Shown here piece after piece: positions 47,527 through 59,847 of a DNA stretch of 64,000 nucleotides. The notes beneath the pieces are model-generated. The model was not told the origin of the DNA. It searched no databases and saw only the letters and a list, made by a program, of their open reading frames with translations. The position numbers were made by a program, and so were the translations under genes. Positions within the stretch are counted from its first letter, which is position 1, and every line of letters begins with the position of its first letter. This DNA is from Erigeron canadensis (lineage: Eukaryota > Streptophyta > Magnoliopsida > Asterales > Asteraceae), in the NCBI RefSeq assembly GCF_010389155.1, contig NC_057768.1:38047633-38111632 (forward strand), given 5' to 3'.

Positions 47527-50064
47527 TGGTCACGCGGCAGTCGTCGTAATTTAAATTAATTAACACCACTTCACTATAATTAATTAGTAAAATAACCACG
47601 TACGTACCAAAGAAGTTTCTGCTAGTTAACACTAGCTAGATCGATCGAGTATAATAATTAATCCATGCCATGAATTAATAATGGGCAAGTAGCTAGTGTC
47701 ATCAATTTTTCTTTTACTTGCTGGGTTGTTTATCTTTTAAAGCCTAGTAGCTAGTGTGTTGACATATTTGACCCAACTTGAGTATAATAAAATTTCGAAT
47801 TAAGCTATGTATCATTGGAGATAAGTTTCTAATTTTTTCTTTTCTTCAACTTTCGACTCTCTCTCTCTCTCTCTCTCGCACACAAATTAACACGTACACG
47901 TACACTGTTTACGCTTTTGTTTCAAATAATCGACTTGATCGAGCACATGTATGGGCCTCTTATAATTATACATTAGCTAGACGTACACATACCACCGGCC
48001 AGTAGTGTCATTACTTTTGAGGTTCAAAAATTTAATATAACGATGACTTTACTCAACATCACTAGCTACCAGGTTAGTTCAGCTCAATTAATTACACAAG
48101 TATATAAAGATTACGCGTACATTTCATTAGGAAATATAGTACGTGTTCTTCCATAAGTATGCTTATGAAATATATATGCATATATATATTGATGTACATG
48201 CATTATAGAGTACAACAATAACAAAGTACACCGATATTCGATCTAGCCAAAGGCAGAGTACGTACGAATAATTAGGAAATAATTAAGATTACTTATACAT
48301 CCGAGGATAGACTCCGATCCTTCCAAAATTTAAAGTGGAATTCAATTTATATTTGTCTTAATTTCATGTGTACGTTTTACGATCATGACCACTTACTACG
48401 TACAAATACAGTAGTGTGTTTTAATTTTATATATACTAATTGCTAACATAATACTAACGGGCCGGCCTTACAAAATACAGTAGAGTGTTTTACGATCATG
48501 ACCACTACGTACAAATACCACTAATTTATTCGAATTGATCGAACCGTACACGTACTATTTCTACTTAGAAAGTCGATCTACACGTGTAATTAAAGAACAA
48601 TTTCTTAAAGTTCCAACTATAACAACATACCGTTTGCTAGCTAGCAAACATTACTCCCTATACCGCTATACGTGTTGCCTGGTGGCCGGGTATCTTTCTG
48701 ACGGATTGTTAATATTATTGTTAACGGATCGATCTGATCCTTTTTCTAACGTAATGTTTACAGATTTTGACGGGCTATTAACAGATATGTGGTGATTTTG
48801 ACGGATCTGATCCTTTTCGATCCTGCCAGATCCAGTCTTATACAACCAATAATATACATTGATACGGGAAGTATATATGGTGATTTGTCTTAATTTTATG
48901 GTCAGTATGAGTTTAAAAGCATACAAACTGTATAACGGGTGTTCATGTTGAATCGGTGGATATGTGGTTAGACGTACGAAGACTTAATTTTTTAATACAT
49001 TGATGGGTGATATATGTGATACGTTATATATGGTTGGTTAATTCATTGTTTTATTTTTACCACAAATTTTAATTAGGATCCTTACTAATCGATGACGAAT
49101 TAACACGTACTAGTCGATCTACAACCATCTCTACCATCACTACCTACTTTTCAAATAAGAAAAACCCACATCTGTGACCATATGCGTGAACAACATATCT
49201 TCGATGTTCATTTTACTAGAATATGAGTATTATTCTTATAGAATTTTTTGTTTGGTCGTAGAGCAACTTTAACGGGCATCTTTTACAGGGACATAAAAAT
49301 AAAAGTGTTTATTTATAGTGTAAATAATAGATGGAGAATTTTAATTGATAATGCTGCCTTGCTAGTGATAAGTTCACGTGGTGCTAGCTATTCCAGTAAA
49401 ATTAGTATATTGACTTTTATAAGTCTTTTTAGTTAATTTAATTAATATATTTAAAAAGATAAGATAGAATCATATGTATATTTTAATATTAAAACATTAG
49501 CAAACTCTATGCAGTGTTTGGTATATACCAAAGCATTGATATTTGGCCTTAACTTTTACATAAAAATCTATAATTTAAAATAATTAATTAGTTGATGCCC
49601 ACGGGTTACATGCATGGTGTAATTAGGAATTTACATATGTTGGTGGAATCGGACCTCATTCGGATCATCCACTAATCTAATATTCTCTAAAGTAAACTTG
49701 AATTGTTATCTATGTCGAGAAAATCTTTATAAAACAAATCTAACTATTGAAAATTCACTTATTTTGTGAACCCGGCCGCAGTGAGAATATTCCCAATAAA
49801 ACGTTAAAGAAACATTATTACATGCATCTTTATTTGTGATAAAAATGCTTAATTTGTGCTAATGCTACAATAAAATTTTTGTTTTGATTTGATATATTTA
49901 GTTAAATGAAGTAATTAAATAGCATGTAATTAACTTATGTATATATGATTGACTTAACTATGGTTAATAATTCACAAGTTGTCTATCGATACTTGTAAAA
50001 AAAAAAGTATATATATTTTAAGTGTTAATGTGTTATATCTTTTGAAGTTCTATATAAATAATTA
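47527..50064. other. Intergenic between the two bZIP genes, part 1
   Basis: The first part is presumably bZIP 3' UTR. There is a (CT)n tract at 47857-47877. The word TTTACGATCATGACCACT occurs near 48375 and 48489 with ACGTACAAATAC following each time, a small local duplication. About 48695-48835 holds repeated GACGGAT/GATCTGATCC words. No gene. Confidence 0.45.
47857..47877 (+). repeat. (CT)n microsatellite
   Basis: Ten CT units, pyrimidine-rich on the plus strand. Confidence 0.85.
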
Positions 50065-50297
50065 TTAGCACGGTACTCGCGCAATAAATCAGTGTTCGTA
50101 GTGACGACAGTGTGGTAGTGGGGAACGACTGTTGGTGATAAAGGTGGCGTAAGTTGTGTAGATAATTAATGTAATGTTAATGGAAATATTTTTAAAATAA
50201 AGGACTGATAATGTAATATAATCATTAATGATATTTTAGACATTTTTTCCATGTAACTTTCAACATGAAAGTTATTTCTTTTATAATATAGTATAGA
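50065..50297 (-). mobile_element. Helitron-like non-autonomous element, copy 3
   Basis: On the minus strand it begins TCTATACTATATTATAAAAG and ends in GCGCGAGTACCGTGCTAA, with the CTAA end and an adjacent T. It shares CATGTAACTTTCA(A/G)CATGA with 59528-59847. Confidence 0.65.
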
Positions 50298-50887
50298 TAA
50301 CTATAATAATAATAACTATAACTATATAAGTAAGAATCAAATTAATAATTATATCAAGTTATTTATTTACCAATCGTGTCTAGGATTGAAAGTATATTGA
50401 TGTCAATTATTACTGTTTTGAGGTTTAATTTGATAGTTTTATTGATAAATGAATTAGTTTATAGAATAAAACTTTTAGTTTTATATTGAAAAAACCAAAC
50501 GTATGCAAGTCGAAATTGTTCAATATATAAATGTGATATGTTTAACGATATTTAAGAATTATAAAATTATAAGTTGTCACTATTAGTTTATTAATTTATT
50601 GTTGCACACAATGTATTATATTTTTATTTTGCAATCTTAGTAATAATATCTTGATATTATTTGGATTTTGCAAATAGAATTGAATTGAAACTATCCGAGT
50701 TATACAAACTTATTTTGATGAATTCATCATTCATTCATAGTTAATGTCTAAATGATTGAGCATTGTAACTTTTTATTTGGACTATTGCTATCTCACTTTG
50801 CATCTTCTTGGTGCATGACCACTCACAAGTGAGTGAATAAAACCATTGATACAATTTGTTAACTAAAAAAAATAAGAAAAAAAAAAA

Positions 50888-51159
50888 TACTCTCTTCGTC
50901 CTACTTAGAAGTCACATTTTGACTATTCAAAGTCTTTGTTTTCTAACTTTGACTTTAAATATTATATTTTATTATTTTTTTTTGTTATATAATACTTGAT
51001 GAAAATAATACCAAATGAAAATATATTTAAAACTCAATCATTTCTTATGACTTTCATCAAATATTATATAATACAAACAAAAAAAATTTGAGTTCAAAGT
51101 TTAAAAATGAAGCCTTTAAAAATTCAAAACATAACACTTTTATTGAGACGAATGGAATA
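50888..51159. mobile_element. Stowaway-like MITE
   Basis: The left end TACTCTCTTCGTCCTACTTA and the right end read on the minus strand, TATTCCATTCGTCTCAATAA, are the worn TACTCCCTCCGTCCC-type termini with TA edges. The inside is AT-rich and partly self-complementary. The 64-codon frame across it is not a gene. Confidence 0.72.
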
Positions 51160-51918
51160 CCATTTATACATACAAAGCTATAGTCTAACATTTTAATTTT
51201 TCTCATTCTATCTTTGGTTACCCAATAATAACTAAATATTTGATTTTTCATAGTACTTTTAATAAAATTAAATTACAACATTCATTCTTCCATAAAATAA
51301 ATACACTATAATTTTTTACATCAAATATTCCAATAACTCGTTACTGCCATTATCACTTCCAATCACCACCGCATTATTGATCGAATATAATATATATATA
51401 TATATAATAGAGATCAAATGAGAAGGTACCTGAAGGAGAAGAGTGAGAAAGTTCATTTTTTTTTATTTTTTTAACTTGTTTTTTAAACTTTTTTCCTTTT
51501 TATTCATTTTTTTCATTCTTTCTTTAATTAACTTATTTCATATAAAAATTTTGAAATATTTTATAAATTTTTTTCAAAGGGCGTAGCCCGTAAGCTATAG
51601 GCGGAGCCATAATAGTTAAGGGCGAAACCCATTTGGTAGATCACCCCATATGACATATCACCCTCTATGACTTATCACTCCTACCAGTTACCCCTTATTA
51701 ATATCCTTAATGGCGAAGCCCGTACTGTACCCTTACATGTATAACTCACTAACTCGGGTTAGAAATTTTTTATTTTTATTTATTTCTTTAAAATTTTCTA
51801 TGGATTGAACTAATTAAAAAAAATTAAAAAAGTGAAAAAATTCAAAAAAACAAGCTAAAAAAAAATTAAAAACGAACCTTCTATCCCTTCTTTCTTTAAG
51901 AACCTTCTCTTTAGGTCT

Positions 51919-51957
<39 letters not shown>

Positions 51958-52139
51958 TTTAATAATTAAAACATATCAAATTTTTTTATTGAAGAACGAG
52001 AAAAACTTTTTGGTGCATTAATTATGTAATGCTTTTAAGAACATGTTTTTGTATCTCTTATATCAAATTTCCAAACTATTAGATAATTTTTTATTATTTT
52101 TTTTTTGAAAAGTCAAAGTATTAGATAAATAGAGAAGAA

Positions 52140-52387
52140 CCACTGGGTTAAACCCCAGTGGTCAGAGATGTTTCACTAGACCTGCTATGCGGGGTCTCGG
52201 GGTAGTTTACTCTAAGATCTCGAGTTCGAGCCTTGGTAGGTTTTTCCTCGACGGTATTTTCCAATAAAGGATATGGTAATGTGGTATCGTAGGTACTCCA
52301 AGATCCGCTTAGTGCATGACCCTTTCGTTGTACGATTAGCACACACCATACACGTCTGAGGTAAAATTCACTTGTAAAAAAAAAAAA
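52140..52387 (+). mobile_element. SINE with A-tail and target-site duplication
   Basis: B box GAGTTCGAGCC at 52222-52232, an A-box-like AGTGGTCAGAG upstream (about 52157), and an A run at 52378-52387. It is flanked by AGATAAATAGAGAAGAA (52123-52139) and the near-copy AGATAAATAGAAAAGAAGAA (52387-52406). These are the marks of LINE-mediated insertion of a tRNA-derived SINE. Confidence 0.8.
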
Positions 52388-53035
52388 GATAAATAGAAAA
52401 GAAGAATAACAAGAAATAATTTATATATGCAAAGGTTGCAGTAACTCAAATTAGATTAATGGTATATGGTATCTCACATAAATCTCTCGGTGATGTAAGA
52501 CTCAAGTTCAAGTATGAGGGGATAAAGTTTTATCCCAATTGGGGAAGGTTTGAGTAACTTCTTTTTACAAGGTATTATGGGTAGCTATACGTAAATGTAT
52601 AAAAACTTTTTTTTAATGTATGGAGTATCGCAAAATTTCCTCATTAGAAATGTTATAATTGTAGCAAGATTTACAAGGGATATATCATAATTTTCAGCGA
52701 TATAATTAAATTTTAAGAATCATTGAATCGGTGCAAAGGAATCATTTAAAAAAAATAAAATTAAGTTGCTACTTGCTAGTGGGAGCTTGTATCCTAATGC
52801 AAGAACAACTTTTATATTTTGAATTAATGTCAATGATTCCATAAGTTTTGTGAAAAATACTTGAAAATGATGTGATTAGGGAATATGTTCATCAATTGTT
52901 TAATCAATTTGAGAGAAAAATTTATATAAGAATCTGAATAAGTTGAATCTATAGAACGTTCATCTATCACATATGTAATGGAATGCAATTAAGATTCGGT
53001 TCATCGGATTATGTTAAGATGGTATAAGATTTACA

Positions 53036-53419
53036 TCTAATCTAATCTAATCTAACTATATTAAAAACAAAATACTCTTTTCTCTTTCCAACTCTCTGCC
53101 TTTAAAATACCCAAAATACTTTTAGTTTTCAACACATTTTTAACTCACACTAAATCTACTCAATATATCCCTAAAATATTTTACACTCATATTTATCCAA
53201 ACTATCTATCTACTTTATTAATTAATTTAAATATTTCCACCTGATATCTCTATAATATTCTTAATAAAGTTATTTACAAAAGATACATCTCTTAACCATA
53301 AAATAACTACACTATCATTTACGTCAATTACTGTAAGATTATAAACCACATCGTTACCAGCACCACCACTAGCACCACCCGTTGCTGCGCGCCGCCTCAT
53401 TGTACGGGTACCCATCTGA
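53036..53419 (+). mobile_element. Helitron-like non-autonomous element, copy 4
   Basis: Starts with TCTAATCTAATC repeats and ACTATATTAAAAAC. It ends in a GC-rich CTGCGCGCCGCC...TACGGGTACCCATCTGA, so a TC start and a CTGA (CTRR) end. The frame at 53227-53415 (-) inside it is accidental. Confidence 0.55.
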
Positions 53420-53842
53420 TTATTTATAATTGTATTGATTATTTTTTTAATGACATTCTGATTTTATTTTTTTTCTATCAAAGTAATAGAGGAACAGGGC
53501 GCTGTGGCATCAAATAAATAGATTATACAGGTTTTAGAGTGAGCTAGGCTGCTTTAATTTGGACTAACTATGGAATATGCAATTGCAACACTTCATATAT
53601 CAGCTGATCGATCAACCACCACTATTATATTATATATATAATTCAGACAAACGTGTTTCAAATTACAGAAACTTGATCATTCACTTGTACATCGTTCTTG
53701 AAACAAGATACTGAAACACTAACAGCATGGTATGTTATGGAAGGCAGAAATGCGTTTCTTAATAAAAATCTAACGTTGTTACGGATTCATAATGTTCATT
53801 ATCCATTCACTCCAAGCAAACTATGATATTAGTAATTAGAAC

Positions 53843-54352
53843 TCAGAAATTAAGCATATTTGACGAAATGTTAGCAAGTTGGATTTCACCAAGCTTTCGT
53901 CTAATGTCGGTTGTCTCTTCCTTCAATCGTGCATTTTCTTCAACAGCTTGCTCATGGGTCTTTAGTACATGGTTCAACTGCTCCATGAGGCTCTGGTTAT
54001 CAGTTTTAAGATGGGCTAATTGTGACAAAAGCTCATCGAGTTGCCTTTGTTTCCTTGTCCTTGATCTTCTAGCAGATTCTCTATTAGATATCATTCTTCT
54101 TCGTTTCCTCTCGGTGATGATGCCAATTTGTTGCTCGTCGGCTTCATCAGACGTTGAGTTGGTGCTGATAGACGAAGGGTTGTTTGGGGAGAAGTATTGA
54201 TCAGGGGGTTTGGTTAAGAAAGAGGTCATATGAAGCACAGAAATAGGATCTTGGATGTTAAAGTTTGTAAAGAAAGGGGGTGAGTAATCTTCTTCAGGAG
54301 TGAAGTATTGAAATTGTGGAGTCATGGTTGTATTTTTTGTGAATGTATCCAA
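53843..54352 (-). CDS. bZIP transcription factor, group S-like
   Basis: Intronless, 169 residues. The basic region NRESARRSR (Asn90...Arg98) is preceded by ERKRRRMIS, and the zipper of heptad leucines runs to about residue 154. It shares MISNRESARRSR, RKQ(K/R)QLDEL and a THxxVVEEN/THEQAVEEN segment with the bZIP at 46951-47526, and both have a Ser/Thr-rich stretch with STSDEA before the basic region. It should bind ACGT-core sites as a dimer in the nucleus. A TATA box lies 86 bp upstream of the chosen ATG. A second methionine at residue 10 is an alternative start. A plus-strand frame over the same bases is a shadow. Confidence 0.92.
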   Translation of the reverse strand: MDTFTKNTTMTPQFQYFTPEEDYSPPFFTNFNIQDPISVLHMTSFLTKPPDQYFSPNNPSSISTNSTSDEADEQQIGIITERKRRRMISNRESARRSRTRKQRQLDELLSQLAHLKTDNQSLMEQLNHVLKTHEQAVEENARLKEETTDIRRKLGEIQLANISSNMLNF

Positions 54353-54437
54353 GAGGGGGATTTTTTTCTTTGTAGATGATTCAAGGTTGAGAATTAAGTT
54401 AAGAGAAAAAGAAAAAAAAAGAGTGAAGTAGTAGTCA

Positions 54438-54445
54438 GTTTTATA
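54438..54445 (-). promoter_or_regulatory. TATA box of the second bZIP gene
   Basis: TATAAAAC on the minus strand, 86 bp upstream of the start codon. Confidence 0.6.
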
Positions 54446-57400
54446 GGGAGAAAGATGTTGGGATTGGTTAAGTTATATGGTAATCTAAGGCCAACAAAGT
54501 GATGAAGTAGTGGTCAATTGGTCATCCTACTTTTGTGAGCTATGCTGATCTTATGTAAGGGACTAAGGGGAGATTTTGTTATAAGCTATAAATATATATA
54601 TATATATATACTTGGTATTTAGACATTCATTAGTTAAGATTGTTAGCTTTAGATTGTACATATCGATCAATCTGTTTTTAATTTATACGAGTTTTAATTT
54701 TTCCTCCGTGACGGATTTGCCTTTTAGATCTCACATGGAAGCCAATGAAATTAGACATGGGGAAAAGGTGAAACAACTTCAAAGATCGGAAATTGGTAAT
54801 GTGGTTCGGTTATAACTAATGTCTTCTTATAAGTTGTGAGTTGTGACGGACTACGTGTTGTATGGAGTTTTGATGGCATAAATGATAGTTTGTCGTCTGG
54901 GTTATACAAGGCTTTAGTTGGTTTGTCTGGTGATTAGTGTTTTGAACCATATGTAAAAATGTAAGATGTCAGGGTCTTGATTCTTCAAGAATAGAAAGTT
55001 TTCACTTGGACTATCTTCAATAGTCAAGGCGCTTAGCTATCAAGTTATATGTCATATTATATCTTTATAAACTTAAAATTTATATAAATCTTTAAAAACC
55101 TAAGTTTACCTCCCCCAAACATGCTTATATATCTTTAAACTTTTCCCATCAGACATCACCATACATTTTTACACAACAAAAAAGATACTATAGATATCCT
55201 AAATTAAAGGTGTATTATTTGCTAAATATATTTACCCAGAATTTTTAGCTAAAAAATATACTTTAACGGTCATAGTCTAAGTAGCTTTTATTTCGGTGTA
55301 ACATATATTTTTGAGAATACTATTTTACTAAAAGTAAAATAAAATAAAACGTATTTATTAGTTTTAATTTGGGCTAAAAAGTTACATAAAACATCGTGTT
55401 TATTAAATGGAGTCTAGCCCTTTCGAACTTCGCTGCTATATCTTCACCCATGTTTTTTTTAACGGTAAATTTAAGATCAGCGACATGTCTCTTCGTATAT
55501 CCAACTCTAATTTTAAAGGAAACCAATAATGGAAAACCCTTTGTCTCCATTAATGTAGGATTTGAACTCAACATGTCTCAGTCTTAAACTCTACCATACA
55601 TATACCGATCAATCTTTTCATGATTGGTAGCTTCACCCATGTCTTGACGGTTCAAAACTGGATATTACGCTACACTATTTTAAGTAAATCGGTTTCACAA
55701 TTTTGTGGCGCAAAGCAAAGCACTCGTCGCATTCAATCATGTAGTGTAAGAATTACCTTGATTTCTAGCATCATGCCTAACATTTTGTACGATCTTGGAC
55801 CTTTTTATCACTTCAGGTGTACGGTGTACCAAATCTAGTGGCTAGACTTATTTCATTACAAGTATCAAATTGTTCTTATTTTATTACAAGTATCAAATTG
55901 TTATTTCTACTCGCCCATAATTTTATTTTAATTTACAGAAGAATTCTACTTGCCATACGTATAGTTAATTTTATATGTTGGCTGAGAGCTGTCAATTTTG
56001 ACACAACACCTGTTAACACAACACAACATGACACTAAATCAACAAATTTCGTGTTTCACATTAACAGATTTTGAATCGTTTTCATGTTTGAAAAAACTGA
56101 CACGATAAAAATTATGTCTTGACAAGTTAGGAGGTTTTACACGATAAAAGTTTGTGTCTTATCTTATTGTGTAACATTTTAATTAAGACAATAATTGACC
56201 AGTTATTACTTGCTAAAAAGCTTATTAAGACACAAATTAACTAGTTAAGACCCGTTAATACATGTTAAGGAACCCGTTAAGAAATTAATTGACCCGTTAA
56301 GACCCGCTAATACCATTAGGACCTGTTGAAATATATATTAACAGATTTTTTCATAATTCTTATCGTGTAACCTATTACAAAACTTGTTTGAAAAAAATGG
56401 TACGATTGGTTATTGTGTCGTGTTTATCTTCTTTCTTAACAAGTTTGCATCTTAACATGTTTTATGTAATATGTTATATCAGCTTTATATTGACATTTAT
56501 ACTAAAAAGATGCAAAAATTAATGTATGTGATGGTACAAGTTTGTGAATGTCAAGATCTTAAATACCATCATTATATTTTCATATATACAACTCATGAGA
56601 TTATATCAGAATTCTATGATCCTATTAAAATATATGTAAGAGTAAATTACATATATAAACAATTCATGTATCTGTTTGTTTATTCACTATCGTATTAAAA
56701 AATAAACCTCATTTTTCTGATTAAGCTTTCATTACGTTGTCATACTCATACACTATATGTTTATCTTATCTAAATGTCAAAAGAAGTGAAACTAACATGT
56801 AATAACTAATATAATACAAAACGAACTTGTGTGAAACGTATCTTAAAACGAATGAGAAATAGATTACATCAATCCTTCCAATAAATAAGAGCCACAAGCT
56901 GCTACCTATGAATCAAAGCAACCAATGGTAAAGTGACATAACCATTGTTAAGAATATGGGATTTTTAAGTGCTCAAATAAAATATGAATATGAATTGTTA
57001 GCTCATCATCTTTTAACCTAACTCCAAAACATGGAATAATTATACTACCTAAAAGTTGTCAATTTCAAGCTTTCCTCAACCCCATTAATCATCGGCTTAT
57101 GTCATATATAGCACTTGGAAGTACCTAATGCTTCACGATTGTGAGCCACTAGCTTGCTAAGGTTTATTGTTAGAGATACTATCCAACTATAGATATCAAA
57201 TAGTTTACATTCATTTGTGGTTTGTGGATAAAATTATGTGGCTATAAGAAAAGGGTTATTCCACTCAAAGTTGGAGTCGTTGGTCATTACTTTTTAATCT
57301 TGTAATGGTCACTACTCTTTAACCTTAGGGTTAAGTAAAAACATCTGAGTAATAACAGTGTAACACCATTTCGGTAATTGGTAAGATTAAAAAGACTAAA

Positions 57401-57800
57401 TATTACAGTATACGATTCGGCTCTCGATGAACGCATTGAGTTTTTTAGAATGAAATTTATGTTTTGAAGTATGCGTCATAAAGAAGCATGTCCTTGCAAC
57501 CTTTTTACAATTTTTGTTTTTTTTTTTTTTCTATGTAAGAAGATGCAAATCGTTTTTTCACCCATCCACCCTTTAACTTTTACCTTGTTTACCATTTATC
57601 CTACCTAATTGTCATAAAAAAAAATAAAAATCATCTATTCCACGTAAATATATTGATTTTTACTTCAATTATGAACTTCATAAAGTTATTATCTAATGTA
57701 GCAATTTTCTTATTAGCACTTAGTTTATATAGGTTCACTACATACAAATATACAATAAAGTTGATAACATTCTTTTGATATACAAGTTATTTAGAATTTC
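54446..57800. other. Intergenic, no gene seen
   Basis: AT-rich spacer with an AT tract (54592-54610). About 55986-56480 carries many GACCCGTTAA/TAAGACCCG words and GTCAATTTTGAC near its left edge, resembling another non-autonomous DNA element whose ends I could not define. Confidence 0.4.
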
Positions 57801-58246
57801 CACTACAAGAAAGTTATCTTTACTGCTTTTTTAATGTTTTTTGGTTGACGTCTAATATTTGCCACCAATAAAGAAAGTAGTCACTTAATATGATTATTAA
57901 ACAAAGTTAGTGTTAAAAATAACTTTGGTTTCTAATAAAATTTGTGATAGAATTTTTTTTTTTAACGTTCGTGTCACGGAACGGCTAGTCATTACATCCA
58001 TACGGACGGCAGTCAATAGCGACCGATCCACGAAGTTAGGGACCACATGGGAGAAAAAACCTACCAATTTAACCGGTACAGAAAGCACAACGTTAAATTG
58101 AGTGACCATTTACGATAACATTAGTCACCACTCAAAATTTGAATTCTATGATAACCATTAGGTTCCTAAGGTACAAATTTAACATGTTAGTCATTAAATT
58201 TGGTCATTACATAAAACTGGTGGACCCATTTATTTTTCTTGTAGTC
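57801..58246. mobile_element. CACTA-type (En/Spm) MITE
   Basis: Begins CACTACAAGAAAG. The right end read on the minus strand is GACTACAAGAAAAATA, so the terminal base has changed. The inside shows paired GTGACCA/TGGTGACTAA-like words. No frame. The 3-bp target duplication is not preserved. Confidence 0.7.
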
Positions 58247-58713
58247 TTTATAACAATATGTATGCGTGTTCTTAATTTCTTATATACAAATGGCAGCCTT
58301 TTTAAAATTTATTACCAACTTGATTTTTGGTATATTTTTCAAATGAGAACAGTTTGAAATAATTTAAAAAATAATTTTCTTTTAATATTTCTTTTAACCA
58401 TATGATTATTATGATTTTATTACACTTACTAAATCCATCATACATACATACATACTAACACAGTTACACGCTTGGGCCTCTTTGTCTTCATTTGCTGACG
58501 GCAAGGCCCAAATTACTACTTTTGGAACAGCCTCAACCCAATTCAAAAAAATTTCTTAGATCCGATACTTAACTCTTACAGTCTTAATTACTATAGGCCA
58601 TTCAAGTTTGGACCTTTAATCAAAAATTCAAAATTGGCATCTACATATATTCCATTATTATTAATACTTCAAGACTACAGACCCATTCATATATCAAAAA
58701 AATTTGACAAGCT

Positions 58714-59059
58714 CTAATGTAAAGGAGGTGATCCTTTTTTATGGCAATTACAATAACCTTCGTTACAAAAGCCATCGTCAGGTTCGCAAGCAATCTTGCA
58801 AACTTCGGGATCACATTCAAACAGAACCTGGTCGATGCTTGGTGAAGGGGCGCTTGAAGGAGACAATGAAGGCCATGCTGCAAAACATCATGTGAAAAAG
58901 ATTAAATATAGCATAACATACATATAAATAAACAATTAAACATGGAAGCAACAAATTAAACATCGAAAAGAGAAGATGAAGAGAGTTACCTAAGGAAGTA
59001 GCCAAGATCATGGTTAAGAAAAATAGTGTTTTGTATGTCTTCAAATGAAGGTATTCCAT
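58714..59059 (-). CDS. Secreted defensin-like cysteine-rich peptide (6 Cys)
   Basis: Two exons, 58990-59059 and 58714-58877, join at a phase-1 intron to 77 residues. Exon 1 is a signal peptide (LFFLTMILATSL). Exon 2 starts with a Ser/Pro-rich linker (PSLSPSSAPSPS), then a domain with spacing C-X4-C-X3-C-X7-C-X4-C-X-C. CXXXC plus CXC suggests the cysteine-stabilised alpha-beta fold, with three disulphides. Extracellular; defence or signalling cannot be told apart. A TATA box (about 59110-59120) stands about 50 bp upstream. The gene shares layout, intron phase and linker style with 12942-13317 but differs in cysteine number. Confidence 0.8.
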
Positions 59060-59109
59060 GGAGATATATTTCTTATATTTTGTTTGATCACATCATACCA
59101 AAGCACTCC

Positions 59110-59120
59110 TATTTATATGC
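59110..59120 (-). promoter_or_regulatory. TATA box of the second defensin-like gene
   Basis: CATATAAATAGG on the minus strand, about 50 bp before the start codon. Confidence 0.55.
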
Positions 59121-59527
59121 AAAAGAAGATGAAAGAAATTAATGTTTGGAAGGCAAGTGTATAATCAAAATGAAACGCATAAGTATTTATGGCAACATAT
59201 TAATTTTTCGTAAATTTACCTCTCAATATGTTGTTACTGAATGATGATTCGTTATTTAACACATGATAATGAGAATACTAGCTTAGGGGCGTTAATTTAC
59301 AGATATATGATTATTTATTTTTATTATTTGTTCCAAATTTTTATTTAAGAAAATAAAATGGGTTTCTTTGAAAATTTGAAATATAGTTTAGTTGTTTTTA
59401 TTTTCTAAGTTAAATTTGTTAAATGAATCTCTAAGGGCTTTCATTAAAGTGAATTAAATAGTTGTCTCTTACTATAAAATCAAGGGTAGACTTTTGATAT
59501 GAAAAAATACAATTTTTTTTATGAAAA

Positions 59528-59847
59528 CTAGCACGTTACCCGTGCAATGCGGCGGTAGTCGTGGCGGCGACGATGTGGTGGTAGATACGACTATTTGTAG
59601 TAGATGAGACGTCGATTGATGTAGATTATTAATGGGGATATTTCAAAAAATAAAAGATTGATAGTATATAACTTAATCATTAATGTTAAGGGGTAGTGTA
59701 AGTAAAAATATTTTAGTGCTAAGTAAAAATATTACATATTTTAAAGGTGGTAGATGAAAATATTATATGGAAGGGCATTTTAAACATTTCTCCATGTAAC
59801 TTTCAGCATGAGGGTATTTTCTTTAATAAGTAGTATAGAAGTATAGA
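59528..59847 (-). mobile_element. Helitron-like non-autonomous element, copy 5
   Basis: On the minus strand it starts TCTATACTTCTATACTAC and ends CCGCCGCATTGCACGGGTAACGTGCTAG followed by T: a small GC hairpin and a perfect CTAG end, as expected for Helitrons inserting between A and T. Related to 50065-50297. Confidence 0.7.

Larger units (their letters stand above)
50298..53035. other. Intergenic between the two bZIP genes, part 2
   Basis: No gene. It contains a Stowaway-like MITE (50888-51159), AT tracts (51387-51406, 51925-51952), a repeat at about 51410-51950 with GGCGGAGCC-type words also seen in the Helitron-like copies, and a SINE (52140-52387). Confidence 0.45.

Noticed and set aside
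50298..53035. tRNA gene for the B box near 52222
   Set aside because: No cloverleaf can be formed around it; the A-tail and flanking duplication show it is a SINE.
53823..54200. 125-codon plus-strand frame
   Set aside because: Antisense shadow of the second bZIP gene.
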